From contig JAYGXS010000010.1 of the NCBI GenBank assembly GCA_036362985.1, positions 12,685,499 to 12,749,498 of the forward strand: a stretch of DNA of 64,000 nt. The letters run 5' to 3'. The position numbers were made by a program, and so were the translations under genes. Shown in pieces: positions 1-10,985 of this stretch. The notes beneath the pieces are model-generated. The model was not told the origin of the DNA. It did no database searches and saw nothing but the letters and a program-made list of their open reading frames with translations. Every line of letters starts with the position of its first letter. Within the stretch, counting starts at the first letter, position 1. The stretch comes from Ligula intestinalis (taxonomy: Eukaryota; Platyhelminthes; Cestoda; Diphyllobothriidea; Diphyllobothriidae).

Positions 1-165
1 GACATCAAGAAAGGCCAACTGGTCGTTTCTTTCTTCACTCATAAATAGCATTTTCGAGATGAGGATGGTGAGGCGTTCTTTGAACGTCAGAACCTGATCC
101 AATACAATGACGACGAAGGTATCATCCACATACTGCGACCAGAATGTCTGGCTGCGGGTTTATTT
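1..165 (-). mobile_element. Penelope-like element fragment (family A), RT palm
   Basis: The minus strand translates to a piece of reverse transcriptase palm with the catalytic box YVDDTF (codons complementary to about 119-136), followed by VVI, DQVLTFKERL and, after decay, QLAFLDV. The same order is seen in the family A copies at 9762-9944 and 19740-19900. The fragment runs off the left edge of the window. Similarity to the other copies stops near 165, so it is a truncated scrap and not a working gene. Confidence 0.8.
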
Positions 166-3100
166 TTCGCTCATGAATCGCTTATTCAGGCCTCCTTAGT
201 TGACAAATGTATGTCTGTTATCGAAGTAATGGCATTACTGGAGGATGGATTTGAGATTCAGAATACAGTTCCGGTAGAATGCCCACCTCCACGAGACGCA
301 TACCGTTGGACCAATCAATGGGGTTTGGGGCATTATCTAACTGCACTGTTTTTCTCAGAATAAGTACTAAAAGCTTTTCAACAAATTTCTTGTTTACCCA
401 TTGCACTACCGAAATGTTATTAAATATGTTGCATCGATTGTCCGCCCACTGTGTTGGTTAACAGGAAGAAGACGCATATTCAGCGAAACTAAAAACTTTT
501 AAACTGGCTTCAAAAATCGTCATGGTTATCTCGTTCTCCCACTGTTGAATGCAAAATGTTGAAAATTATCGCTTATAAAGATCCAAACCTTAGTTTACGT
601 AGTTGATGTACGACGTAAAATATATTGTCCAAAACCTTAGTCTAATATTATACCGACCGCCGCAGTTAGGTGATCCTGACAACGCTCCGCAAACTGTTTC
701 TCATATAGGCAATCGCTACAGCCTTTGTAGTTTGACCTGACTTAACATCAACTACCGGAAACGAAAAATGCTTAGGGACAGTTAGTCAGATGGCCAAAAC
801 TTATGTAACGGTTACCCTTAAGCCCAATTACTGTCTGACATAGAGACCCTGATACCCTATGCCTTATGCTACTGTCAGTGCGGTAAGCAAAAGCAAGCCA
901 ACACGGTATCAGTTTTCTACGGTGCAGTGTACGGACTTCGAGGACACTTCGGCGTATAATAACCAACATCCGTACCGATCTCAGCCGCGCGACGACAATC
1001 TCATATCATCATCAAGGCTGTGCATAACCTACGCCACAGGTCGTTGAACAATGTTGTTGATTACATACCTAAAGTTGCACCCAGCAGAATGGTACTCTCC
1101 GTCTCCATCACAAACTAGGCCAGGCGCATCCGGCTGAAACAGAAAAAGTACCCAAAGGCCGAATCTGGTGGCCACGGCGACGCACACGTATGAAAACATC
1201 ATGCGAAATCGGTCTGTTCACCCACGTCCTTTTATGCACCTCATGATCATTTCTGCGATTCATGCCTTAAGAGTTTTCATCATTCCCAGTACTTCCTATG
1301 ACCACAAATGCTTCTTTGTCTTACCCCAACGTTGTAAATGCGTATACTTTATATATGATCGAGCATTTCTTATAAGTTGGGCGGCAGCACTATCTACTCG
1401 CAGTATGTACGCCTACTCAACGGCAATTGCTTTCTATAACGTCCAAAGCTGATTTTTTTGAGCACCGCTCTCTGTTCACAGGCGTGGTAAGTAAATATAT
1501 GCATGAATTATGTAACCAACTAAATGTTGTGCAAGTACAACCTGAGTTTACGAAGCGAGCGCGCATAAGCCGTTTAAAAGCCTCTGCCAAACAGCACATC
1601 TTTTAACTTGGGTACACTGGGCTGACAGTAGAAAAAATGCACTTTATTCTAAATAAATTCTCAGAGAAAGAATGCCTTGTGTTCTAGCAGGTTTATAATT
1701 ACGTTCTTTTAAGTCTGCAAAAGGTCGTTTCTTAAACAATTGTACCATTTCATTGATAATGCTGTTTATAACATACGCATCATACAACACAGTTACGTTA
1801 AAAATATATGTGCATTTCCCATATGTAAAGTGTACGATATGTACTTTGTTAACCCTTAATATGTAAGCTAAAAAGCTATTGAACAACTTCTTCAAGTATG
1901 CAATTAATAAAAAGCGTCATTTTAAGAAAAGTAAATAGCAAAAAATATGTACTTGCATGTTTTTCAGTCAATTAACGCTTTGCAAATTCATATGATAACT
2001 TAAGGTAAGTAAATAAATAAGAACAAACATCAGTAGTGCAAACTAACTTTAGAAATGTAGTTGACGTTGCATGGCATATCAAATCTCCTCTAAATGTAGA
2101 ACAGAAACTGTTTCATAGAAACTGCGTGCACAATGCTCTCGCCAATCTGCACTTGTATGGCCTAAATCGGATGGAAAACAAGGTAACGTTAGAAGAAATT
2201 TACCCGTTTAGTTACTACTAAGCTGAACTAAAATGAAAATTTTGAATTGCACTGAAGCACACTTAGCTGCGGAAAAAAATCCCAACGGAATTAGTTCTGC
2301 CCCAGAAACCCAACTTGTCGCCATTTCACAGTAGCATATGACATAAATCATTTTTCTGCTTGACGAACGCCAATATGTTTAAAATTTAGTCAGATAGCAT
2401 TATCGAAAACGGTAAATGAGACTGGAGTGGGCGCTTTTGTCTCATTCGTCGTTGTCAGTTTGTCATGCCTAACTGCATGTGGTACAATAACCGTAAATGG
2501 AACGCACAACCTTTTGAGCAGAACTCCAGCGCTCTACACCTTGAGCCACGGACTGGTTGCCTCGTCTTTTGATATTTGTAAAGAGTTAAGTTACCGATTG
2601 GTGCGCATTCAGCAGTGACTGTCAACATTAACAGTCTAAACTGCCAAGACAAGGAGCCCATGATTTAATGGTTGGAGCACTAGACTTCTGATCACTTGGG
2701 ACTGGGTATGACTGGCTGATTACCGATAATGAGCAGGAAACTGTCATTTCATTCTCTGCTGTATTCGTCGGTAATGTTCTATGCCTATATGAGTAGGCCC
2801 AAGGTTGAACAAAACGATTGAATTCCGTTGGCGATCTGAAGATGATATTCAACGAATGTCTTTAACTTTTACAGAGTAGGACTCAAGCACTTGGCAGTAC
2901 GTTTGAAAGATATTTGACTGGTCATTAACAAATCAGACGTGAATATTTGTGTTTAACAAAAAGAAATCAAGGGTGAAGAACTTACGCTTAAGGAGAAAAA
3001 TATTTGGAGTTATGTCCAACAGATCTGAGGAACAGAAACATATCTACCGTGTAAAAGGGAGCTGTTTTATTTGCCCTTACATTTATAATAAATATTCAGC

Positions 3101-5887
3101 GGTTTTCTTGTCATTTATGCTTAAAATCGACACTCACTAATAAAGTTTCTCACCTAAACAGGCAAGTTCCTGATTCACATTGATGTAAGTCTCAGTGAAG
3201 CCCAACCCATAATCCAGTTATTAAAATGTGTCAGCCGGCAAACGCTAACATCACGGCGAATAGCACAGCAATCTAGTTATATTTCCTTGAGGGAAGATAA
3301 ACACGGCGCCGGTTGCGTGTAGACTAGCCATACACATTCGGCTGTAACTTGCAACAGAAAAGTTGTGAACTTTTGATGAGAGTAGAAGCAGTAATTGGTT
3401 ACGTTATCTGGTCCCCTAATCATTTCAGGTATATTTGCTACGTGCGGTGTAAGGCCTTGACTCACATACATTTGATTCAATTCGAACACGCACTCGTATG
3501 GTTGAATACTGTTGTGGAATGAAAAAAAAATTATGTTAAATGGAAGTAAATTACTGAACTCTCGTGTTTTAGTAATACGTGACACAATCAAATCAATAAG
3601 CTAATTAAGAAACGCAGGTTGTGAGTATACGTAAACCTTTGATATATTATCATCGGTCTACTACATTTATGTAGGAAAGGTATACACGTTGAAATATTAT
3701 GAATGGTTAAAGTTAAGCTCAGCATTGAATAAATCGCAAAAACTCATATTGTTTAACAAGTTAAGGCGCTTTTTAGAAGGCCTACTTGCTCTGCAGCATA
3801 AGTTATCGTGAGGCACGTAGAGGATTGGAGTGCACGTTAATTTTGTTCCAACAGTTTAGCAAACTACAATTGAGCTACAAAGCTCTAGCTGTTAAATTAC
3901 TTATTTTTACATGTAAATATTCATGACTCTGCCTACCATTGGTGAGTCAAAACCAGATTTTGATGAGTCAAAGTGAATCCCAGAACTAAACGAAAATATA
4001 ATATCATAACCATCTAGTTCGTCACCGTTTGTGAACTAAACACATACATTTTCCGTTTCTGTTTGCAGGACCACTAAGTCAACAAAGATACGCCATTTCC
4101 TAATTTTAATTGTTCACATCTATTTAAAAGCGCAGTTTACACGAATTGGCTAAGCATCACAACGTGGGAGGCTGTAAAATGTACTCAAATACTGCGCCGT
4201 AATATGCAGGTAATATTTTAACACGAGTTCACAATCTATCTTGACAATTGTTTTTCGTTTTAGTTCTTATCCCCTAGGAGATAACAGTTAACATTTTGAA
4301 TGAGCATCCGGTGAACCGTCCAGAAATTAACTCAATTTGTTACGAGGGAATGCACATGACGTGTGTATTCCCGTGAAAAGACTTGCAGTTGCCATCCACC
4401 GTTTAATGCGACTATGTAATTTATGATATTTTGAAGTACTTCTGCTAGCATTTCTTTTGATGTGCAGATAATGAACAAGAAAAGTAAATATACTACATAA
4501 AGATATAATTCTCTAGCTGGGGCGGTAAATTTTCAGGGCTGTTCTAATTTTCTTCTATTTAATACACATACATCTCACCAGCAGCCCAACTTCTGCCACC
4601 CAAGCTGTCTTGTCTTCGTCTATTATCGCATTTATGCTAATATATACATTTTCACAAACACTACTTTATCGGTTCCAGGACCTCTTTGCGTCATAATATA
4701 ATTTATGATCTTAACAAAGGACTTGCGCATTCCTAGTAACCTTCCGGTTTAACCTGTAACATTTCACAGAAACGATATTCGCTTAATTGGTGAAAGTAAA
4801 AGAACAAGATAACACAAGGCTGCAATGCGTTAATGATTCACCCGAATAGCCTTCCGTCTAAAGCATTTATCCTCATGTAAACGTCCTCGTTTACGTCAGA
4901 AGTTCTACTGGTGTAGAAAAGAAACGGTAATATTCGTTGTTGGCATAAACACAGGTTCTTTCTTTTCGATAAAAAAAATACACAAATGTAGCTTTTAACT
5001 TATTTACACAGAATGTTCCTGATCATCTATGTAGGCATTTGTAAATGGAGTGATTTTTTGTCATTCAACAATTACGGAAAGTGTACACTTAAACTGAATT
5101 CAGTAAAATTATATTTTTGCATATAATGTACAGCAGTCAACTATTTTTCTCTGTTTCAAACCTATTTAAATATGTACGATGGCCTTGTCATTGAAAATGC
5201 TAATTAAAGCATAGCTTCTTGAGGTTAAGCTGGAAAAAAAGTGATTTAATAAAACTGTGTTTTGTGGTATGCTTTCATATTTCACAATTTGCGTTTGGAG
5301 GGAGTACAAAAACTCTTTTGTTTTCAAAATATGAGCGCAAGCAGTTAAGTAAACCTTAATGGCAACAATGATCTTCACACTTGTGCTCGAAAGTAAGCCA
5401 TCATTTCCTTTCGATGATGATTCTTGCAGAATAGTGAGTAAATTTGCTCAGTTTCCATTTTGCCACCATAAATGTCAAACATCTGCCAGTTTTACTTCAA
5501 TTGTTACCTATGGCACACGCTTACGAAAAGTCTAATCCATTTGTCGAATCCTGTATGCTCGTAATATATGCATGTTTTGGATACGTATTCTAAACCAACA
5601 TGTAGTAAAAGGCAGATATATAGTTTTGACTGAGAAGCAAAATGTCGGGCAAATAAACTTATAATGCTGGCATAACGTTTAGTACAAGGCTGCCACATTT
5701 TTTCCAAACTCTTACTTGTGGATCACATTAATTTACAAGCAAATGCCGTACTGATGCATGCAGCATGAATCGTGCATCGATTAAATTACAACGCACACAG
5801 GAATTCATTGTGCATACTAGCTGAATCATCATTTGTCATTACAGAGGGCTTTCGATAATTCGCAATAATTATGCACTCTACCTGAAC
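166..5887. other. No recognisable gene, AT-rich
   Basis: About 5.7 kb with only short ORFs (at most about 100 codons), no domain I recognise, no long repeat and no exon bounded by convincing splice sites in an open frame. It could be intergenic or a large intron. Confidence 0.5.
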
Positions 5888-6196
5888 TCAAGTGAGATAG
5901 TGAAGCGAATCAAACATGAGAGAACCATCTACGCTGGCTGAACGCGATGATTCTAAACAACCATAAAATGTGAGAAGAAAGCCATTTTTTGCGGCTGGAA
6001 TCGGACCGTTTGATGGCATAGGAAGAATAACGTGCCCCCAACGAGAAGACTGCAATACATTCCGGTGAAAATAGAAGCAAGGGTTACTGTTAGGTCCATT
6101 TGCAGCCTCATCTGGAAAAGGGAGATTCATTGCTCTCCGGCATGTTGGGGAAGGACAATGGCGACCTAGCAGTCCCAACAATTTTCCTGCCGTCAA
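5888..6196 (-). CDS. Unrecognised ORF, possible exon
   Basis: A minus-strand frame stays open for 102 codons in DNA more GC-rich than its surroundings. The first in-frame ATG starts the stretch MNLPFPDEAANG; upstream the frame opens with TTG, so if real this may be an internal exon. A possible acceptor (gacggcag) lies at the upstream edge, and a donor-like cag/gtagag follows just after the stop. The composition is protein-like (mixed polar residues, Pro, Gly, Ser, no runs), but there is no motif I can name. It could equally be chance or a decayed repeat. Confidence 0.18.
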   Translation of the reverse strand: MTAGKLLGLLGRHCPSPTCRRAMNLPFPDEAANGPNSNPCFYFHRNVLQSSRWGHVILPMPSNGPIPAAKNGFLLTFYGCLESSRSASVDGSLMFDSLHYLT

Positions 6197-6489
6197 ACAA
6201 GTTCCCTAAGAGTTAAAGTGGCATTTTGCAATCGTAAAGCTTAAAAAGGCATACATTTGGCAGAGTTACCTAAAGTACTGCCTATATCATTAAATTCACG
6301 TATTTTTTCATAATATACTGAAATTCCCGTGAAGGTAACCTCACCGTGTTCTGCTTATGGCCTTTTTGACATCTATTTACGCGGTCACTGAAAAACCACC
6401 GAGCTATGCAAAGGGCATTTAGCGATGAAGACCGTAGAGCTGGGAGTGACTATTTATGAACTTTTGTTGACTTTCGGTGGTCTACTCCA

Positions 6490-6575
6490 TTCCTACGGTT
6501 CACAGTCCTGAGATTCGAACTCCCGTTCCGTTGGGTTGATGTTAAACATATTAACCATTTTTGTACTGTCGGTAA
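6490..6575 (-). repeat. tRNA-like SINE head or tRNA relic
   Basis: On the minus strand TGGTTAATATG (6546-6556) matches a Pol III A box at 10 of 11 positions. About 30 bases further on comes GAGTTCGAATCTC, a good B box (complement of about 6508-6520). The spacing is that of a tRNA. No clean acceptor stem can be drawn, so a tRNA-derived SINE or decayed tRNA is more likely than a functional tRNA. Confidence 0.45.
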
Positions 6576-6579
6576 GATT

Positions 6580-8149
6580 AGGCCTAAAAATCATGGGAAA
6601 TGGCTTTCAATTACCGATAACTCATCGATGAGCAGGCCACTAAATGCGAAAATAGCAGACATTATCTGAGATTTATGGAATTTTGAGGAGAAATATGAGA
6701 TAAATTTCAATGAATAAAAAGAAGGTGCACCAAAATATGATTAAGTTGAACACTTACTGGTGTAGAAGCTTAATTATCACTTTATTGAAAAATTGTTTAA
6801 GTTCAGTGATGATGCCCATGACAAGCATAATTCTCTGATTATTCATCAGCAGGCAGTTACAACCATAAAGGACGAGGTAGTCTGACAAATATTTAAACAT
6901 TACATAAACGGTAAGCATGTGAGAGGGGTTTGAACGTGTTCAAAGCTCAAGGGGTTAGATTCTTGTCCTACGATCTCGCGTTACAGCGATGACCTAAGGA
7001 CATGAAGTACGTGTTCGGGCAAAAGTTTTCCTACTCCTGCACCTTTCTGAACCCTTCTTATGACTACAAAGTGACCTTTTGATCTCTGCATCTCCCAAAA
7101 CTCTCCCCCGTACGAAATGCTTAATGGATGTTTACAACTTGTCACTCCACCATCCCTTAAAACATATGTTTGCAAAACTTGTATTTTAGTCATTCAAATC
7201 AGCTGTTTTTATCTGATTGATGTAAAATATTCCTCTTTGTTCTTTATTTTTTATTAATATATAAAGCCAAGTTCCGAAATGTAACGTTTTGATTATTTTG
7301 TTCGAACACACTTGGTTGTGCATGTCCTTATTTTTTTAATATTTATTTCGGTTGAAAATCTCCAAACATTTTTTGTTTATCTTCATCACAATTTCCATTA
7401 GATGGTTTAACATTAATAAAGAAAATCAAATGTCAATGTCATCACCATAACTTTTAATTTTCTAAAATGTTTACGTAGATTAAAATCACAATTCTGATGG
7501 GAAAAACATCTTTCATCCCATTGAAAAATATTGTTAAACCTTCATCAGAGGAGTGTCCTGTATAATTTTATAGGCTATGCAGAAAAAATCATTCTGTTAG
7601 CAGTGCAACTATCCCATAGACACCCATTTAAGACTTCAGTTACTTGAAAGTGAATAAATGAACGTCAACAACCAACTTAATACGCAATGACACGATGATC
7701 AATACCAATTATACGTTCTGACGAAAATGCTCAAACATGCAAGGTGTTATTCCAAAAATTGACTAAACTCGAATGTTATGAAGTCTTCTTTTTTGGAATA
7801 ATTTAGTTCGCAACATCACGTGTTTAGTTTGTGTCTATAGTGCCATTTGCCTGTTTAGGCTACAGTGAAAAACATGTTCGTTATTAGACTAAACTGCCGG
7901 CCAAAAGAGGAATATTCTCTTTCTAAGAAAACTATCTGTTTGATAGAGGCTACCTTGTGAGTTCTAAACAACATTTTAAAAGAAGAACCTGCAATCAATG
8001 GAACGATAAGGATACTTGTCGAACATTTAGAAATATCACTTTAACACATCATACAGTAGAAAGGTAACTTCATCTGTACTCTCTTCTAAATAACAAGAAT
8101 CAACTCCTCTGTGAAGACTAAATGGAGAAATTGTCTACCTCAAATATAC
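6580..8149. other. No recognisable gene
   Basis: AT-rich sequence with short chance ORFs only. No domain, splice-bounded exon or repeat was recognised. Confidence 0.5.
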
Positions 8150-8620
8150 TTCACTTAAGGTAGCATATACAGCAAGGTAAATCCATAAGTAAAGTAAATC
8201 CTTACGGCCAACAATGACAGAAGAGCCAGTTCCAAAAAGCATTTTTGCATATCTTTGCCTTTCAAGGTTGAGAACAATTTAAATACCATGAACCAACGTC
8301 TTCGTATTATCTTTGGAAGGACAGACGATGCCACCGTACTCCTTTTATGCAGTCCTACAAAGTCTCTAACAATTCCACACACAAAGGATGCCCTGCCCGT
8401 GCACACTACTTCAGATTGTGTCCATGAATTTGCATGCACTTGCCTATGCAACTACCTAGAGCAAACCTGACCACCGTTTTCAACTAGATCTATGGAAAAT
8501 ATGCCTAGACGGCTAGTTAAACAGGAAATACAATTTCACTTTCCTCTATTATCAAACACTTGCGCGACACAGGTCACGCTGCGAAACCCACAACATATTT
8601 CATATTAGTTGTTAGGGCAA
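8150..8620 (+). pseudogene. PLE GIY-YIG region, decayed (family K)
   Basis: The open stretch 8255-8470 reads NQRLRIIFGRTDDA, then IPHTKDALPVHTTSDCVHEF and TCLCNYLEQT. This follows the order of the PLE segment between RT and endonuclease: a basic 'RIL.RTY' stretch, 'LPVHATSQCVY', then C-x-C and the YIGRT box. Here the YIGRT core has become NYLEQT. After a stop, FSTRSMENMPRRLVKQE and a residual serine/leucine block match the rest of a GIY-YIG domain. Broken by stops and lacking the YIG core, it is a relic. The alignment is by eye. Confidence 0.6.
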
Positions 8621-8959
8621 AAAAAAACTCGTTCATTGCGCTAACACATGGCGGTCTACGTGTAGAGGTTAAAACGTGACCCATGTAAGGAGTCGGAACA
8701 CGTAGTAACCATAATTTTGCCTTGGTGGCATACAGCTTCATGATTTATAAATTTCCCTGCCCACGGTTTTCCTTATTTTCATTTCCCACGGTGTTTCAAC
8801 TTGTTTATATTATTAGCCTTGGTGGTAATTTATTTATGACCTCAATGCCTGCACTGATTTTTCAGTAAGTATTCGATTTCTTACTTTCTCATACGTTGTT
8901 CACGTTAGGCAGCATGAAGTTGCAACTGAAGAGCACCCGCAAAATGTTTTGTTTCCATT
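8621..8959. other. Spacer between two PLE relics
   Basis: No gene or clear repeat seen; it may contain decayed element ends. Confidence 0.4.
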
Positions 8960-9002
8960 AAATTCTGCAATTGAGAAGAAGGTGACTCAATTGCTGGGAT
9001 AA

Positions 9003-9060
9003 TGCTTTCATTCACCAGACGTTTCGATATCCGTCGTGGATTCATCATCTGAGAAATAGA
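9003..9060 (-). other. Family A terminal hammerhead-like motif
   Basis: The minus strand carries GATGATGAATCC, then a short loop, GGATATCGAAACGTCT and a stretch ending near the CTT-rich flank. It matches the plus-strand ends at 18581-18625, 20905-20960 and 22480-22530. The CTGATGA box of the other copies is CAGATGA here. Confidence 0.6.
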
Positions 9061-9202
9061 CAGAGAGCAATAGTAGATAGAGTAGCACATACACAGGAGT
9101 TTGCAGTATTCATAGGATTTAGCAAAAATACGACGAAAACTTACCGTATTTGCCTTCTTCAGTGTTGATGGCTTGTTTAACGGCATGTGGACTCTGACCT
9201 GC

Positions 9203-9793
9203 TCACCTTTCACCACGCGAAATATGGCACTGGCACTGGAGAAATGCGATCATTTCGTCGCACTGTTGCCGCATGTTCGGAAATTCACCTCTTGAGAAGC
9301 CTGTCAGTTTCTCTGACATCGTTGCCTGCCCGCAGCTGCACCAGATCCTGTAGACGACTCCAGATATTTCTTGCTGTGGCAGTGGGTCCTTTTGTTTCAT
9401 CATCGGACGCCTTCGGGTTGCTTCCAGCCTGTGTGCGACTCCAACACCAAGTAATGCGAGAAGGCGACCGACAGCCTCTGATACGTTTTTGACGTACGGG
9501 ATCGCTCGCCAAATTTTAGTTTCGGTGCGAATTTGTTGGTCATGTCGTTTGTGTAGGCACCGGTCGACAAAGTTGCACTGGTAGCCATTTTCTCTGAATA
9601 CCCATCGAAGGTATTTTACCTCGGCAACTTTACCTTCTAGTTCGCTGCATTGCGTCTCAACACGCCGATAGAGCGTCCTTGCGCAACTGCATTTGTGGCT
9701 GATTGGGTCGTTGCTGCTGTAATTTTGTACCCGCATTGTGTTTGTCGCTTTCCTAAATACTTCATTTTTTGAATACCACAATCTTTGCGACAC
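9203..9793 (-). pseudogene. PLE RT C-terminus, linker and GIY-YIG start
   Basis: A 196-codon frame. It opens with VFRKATNTM, a basic cysteine-bearing stretch (SHKCSCARTLYRRVETQC), then WRAIPYVKNVSEAVGRLL and GVVYRIWCSCGQ. That is the typical PLE order from RT thumb to the entrance of the endonuclease. Directly after CGQ the frame leaves the endonuclease: family copy A2 continues SNYVGETGRLL, while this one reads ATMSEKLTG, showing a frameshift exactly at the YVGETGR core. The endonuclease is therefore dead in this copy. Confidence 0.75.
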
Positions 9794-10027
9794 ACGAGGA
9801 CATCAAATAGGCTAGTTGGTTGTTCTCTTTCTCCTCCATCGTAAATTGGATGTCCAGGAAGACGCTGTAGAGACGATCCTTGAACGTGAGTGCCTGATCC
9901 TGTTCAATAACGACGAAGGTGTCATCCATATATCCGCCCAGCATTTAGGTCTGCGGTGTTGGAAGACCAGCGACTCCAGCCGTTGTAGGACCGCCTTGAC
10001 CATGAGTCCAGTAATTGGCGAATTCAT
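9762..10027 (-). pseudogene. PLE reverse transcriptase palm, frameshifted
   Basis: Two overlapping minus frames together cover the palm. One (9812-10027) gives MNSPITGLMVKAVLQRLESL, equivalent to MGSPISGLIAEAVLQRLESL in copy A2. The other (9762-9944) gives the catalytic YMDDTFVVIEQDQAL box. The switch between them is a frameshift near 9940. Both catalytic aspartates are still encoded. Confidence 0.75.
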
Positions 10028-10276
10028 TGGTGTGCTCCTTACCTGCTCGTGGATTGTCCCATCAAACTTCGAGTACGACCTGAGACAGAACTTCAGGAAC
10101 TGTAGGATTTAGGAACATCCAAGGCGTTTCTCCGTTTCATCGTTTTAGTTTCGAACGAGAAGGTTGACGGTCTCGACTGCAAGATTCTGAGGTATAGAAG
10201 TAAAAAGTGACGTGACATTGAAGTTAACCGTGATGTTGCTTGGAAGGAGGCTTACCCCTTTAAGTTTCTCCAATAA

Positions 10277-10567
10277 TCATTTTGATGAATGGACCGTGTT
10301 CTTTGAATCAGCAATGAGAAATTTGAGACGGCAAGCCATCCTCTTTGCCAGTCCGCACGTTGGAGTGCCTTTCAGAGACACGATGGGTTGGAAAGGAGCA
10401 CCCTCTTTGTGCACTTTAGGGAGGCCATAGAAACGGGCCAAGGCCATTTCTTGTGCCCTCGTCGTGCGTCGGTCAGACGGCGTTATGCACCGGAGTTTTC
10501 TAGCGCCAACAGGGTCAAGTTGATTTTGCGTCCCAACATTTTGATGGATTGGTTTCACAAGGAACAT
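10277..10567 (-). pseudogene. PLE reverse transcriptase fingers
   Basis: A 96-codon minus frame with RAQEMALARFYGLPKVHKEG, then PFQPIVSLKGTPT, the conserved PLE fingers box ('RFYGLPKVHK..PLRPIVS'). It precedes the palm at 9762-10027 in the minus direction with the right spacing. Stops and frame changes separate the two. Confidence 0.75.
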
Positions 10568-10639
10568 AAAACTGGCGATCCTCCTCTATTGAAACGTTAG
10601 GCGGAAAAAAGTTTATTCCAAGCGATCGAGTTGTCTTCT

Positions 10640-10985
10640 GTAAAATTACTTCATGGGACTCGCATGTTCGCTTGCATTGGCACATTCTGCAATCTTTGCA
10701 TGCTTTAGATGTGCACCAGGTAAAAGAAGCCTCAGACGCTACAAGTGGTGGAAGAATAATTCGGACGTGCGTCAGTAGTGCGGAAAGAGTCGTCAAATCT
10801 CAAGTTGCAGCTCATTTCACTGCACTCGGCCGGACACTCAAGTAAGATGGCGCCTACATCCATGATAAAAATGGTAATCGCCTACGTTTAGGGATGCTGG
10901 TTCATGAAACCCCAGCCGATTAACACGTGCAATATCCTTTCCATCCCAAATGCGATATGTAGATGTAATTTGGCCAAATATTTAA
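10640..10985 (+). mobile_element. Family A PLE fragment in inverted orientation
   Basis: Plus-strand sequence resembles the GIY-YIG C-terminal half and tail of copy A2. It encodes KSQVAAHFTALGRTLK, comparable to NSQVAGHSTRPGHTF, and the DNA near 10905-10970 (tggttcatgaaaccccagcc, then atttggccaaat) follows A2 at 20567-20655. It lies back-to-back with the minus-strand A1 element. It ends before the terminal motif, so the outer end is lost or too decayed to see. Confidence 0.55.

Larger units (their letters stand above)
8960..10600 (-). mobile_element. Penelope-like element A1, 5'-truncated and decayed
   Basis: A minus-strand PLE read from right to left: RT fingers (10277-10567, ARFYGLPKVHKEG box), RT palm (9762-10027, MNSPITGL then YMDDTF), the RT-endonuclease linker and the start of GIY-YIG (9203-9793), then an untranslated tail and the family A terminal motif (about 9017-9060). 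The ORF changes frame several times, so no full protein can be made. A plus-strand fragment of the same family abuts its 5' side (10640-10985), giving the head-to-head arrangement seen in other copies here. Confidence 0.85.
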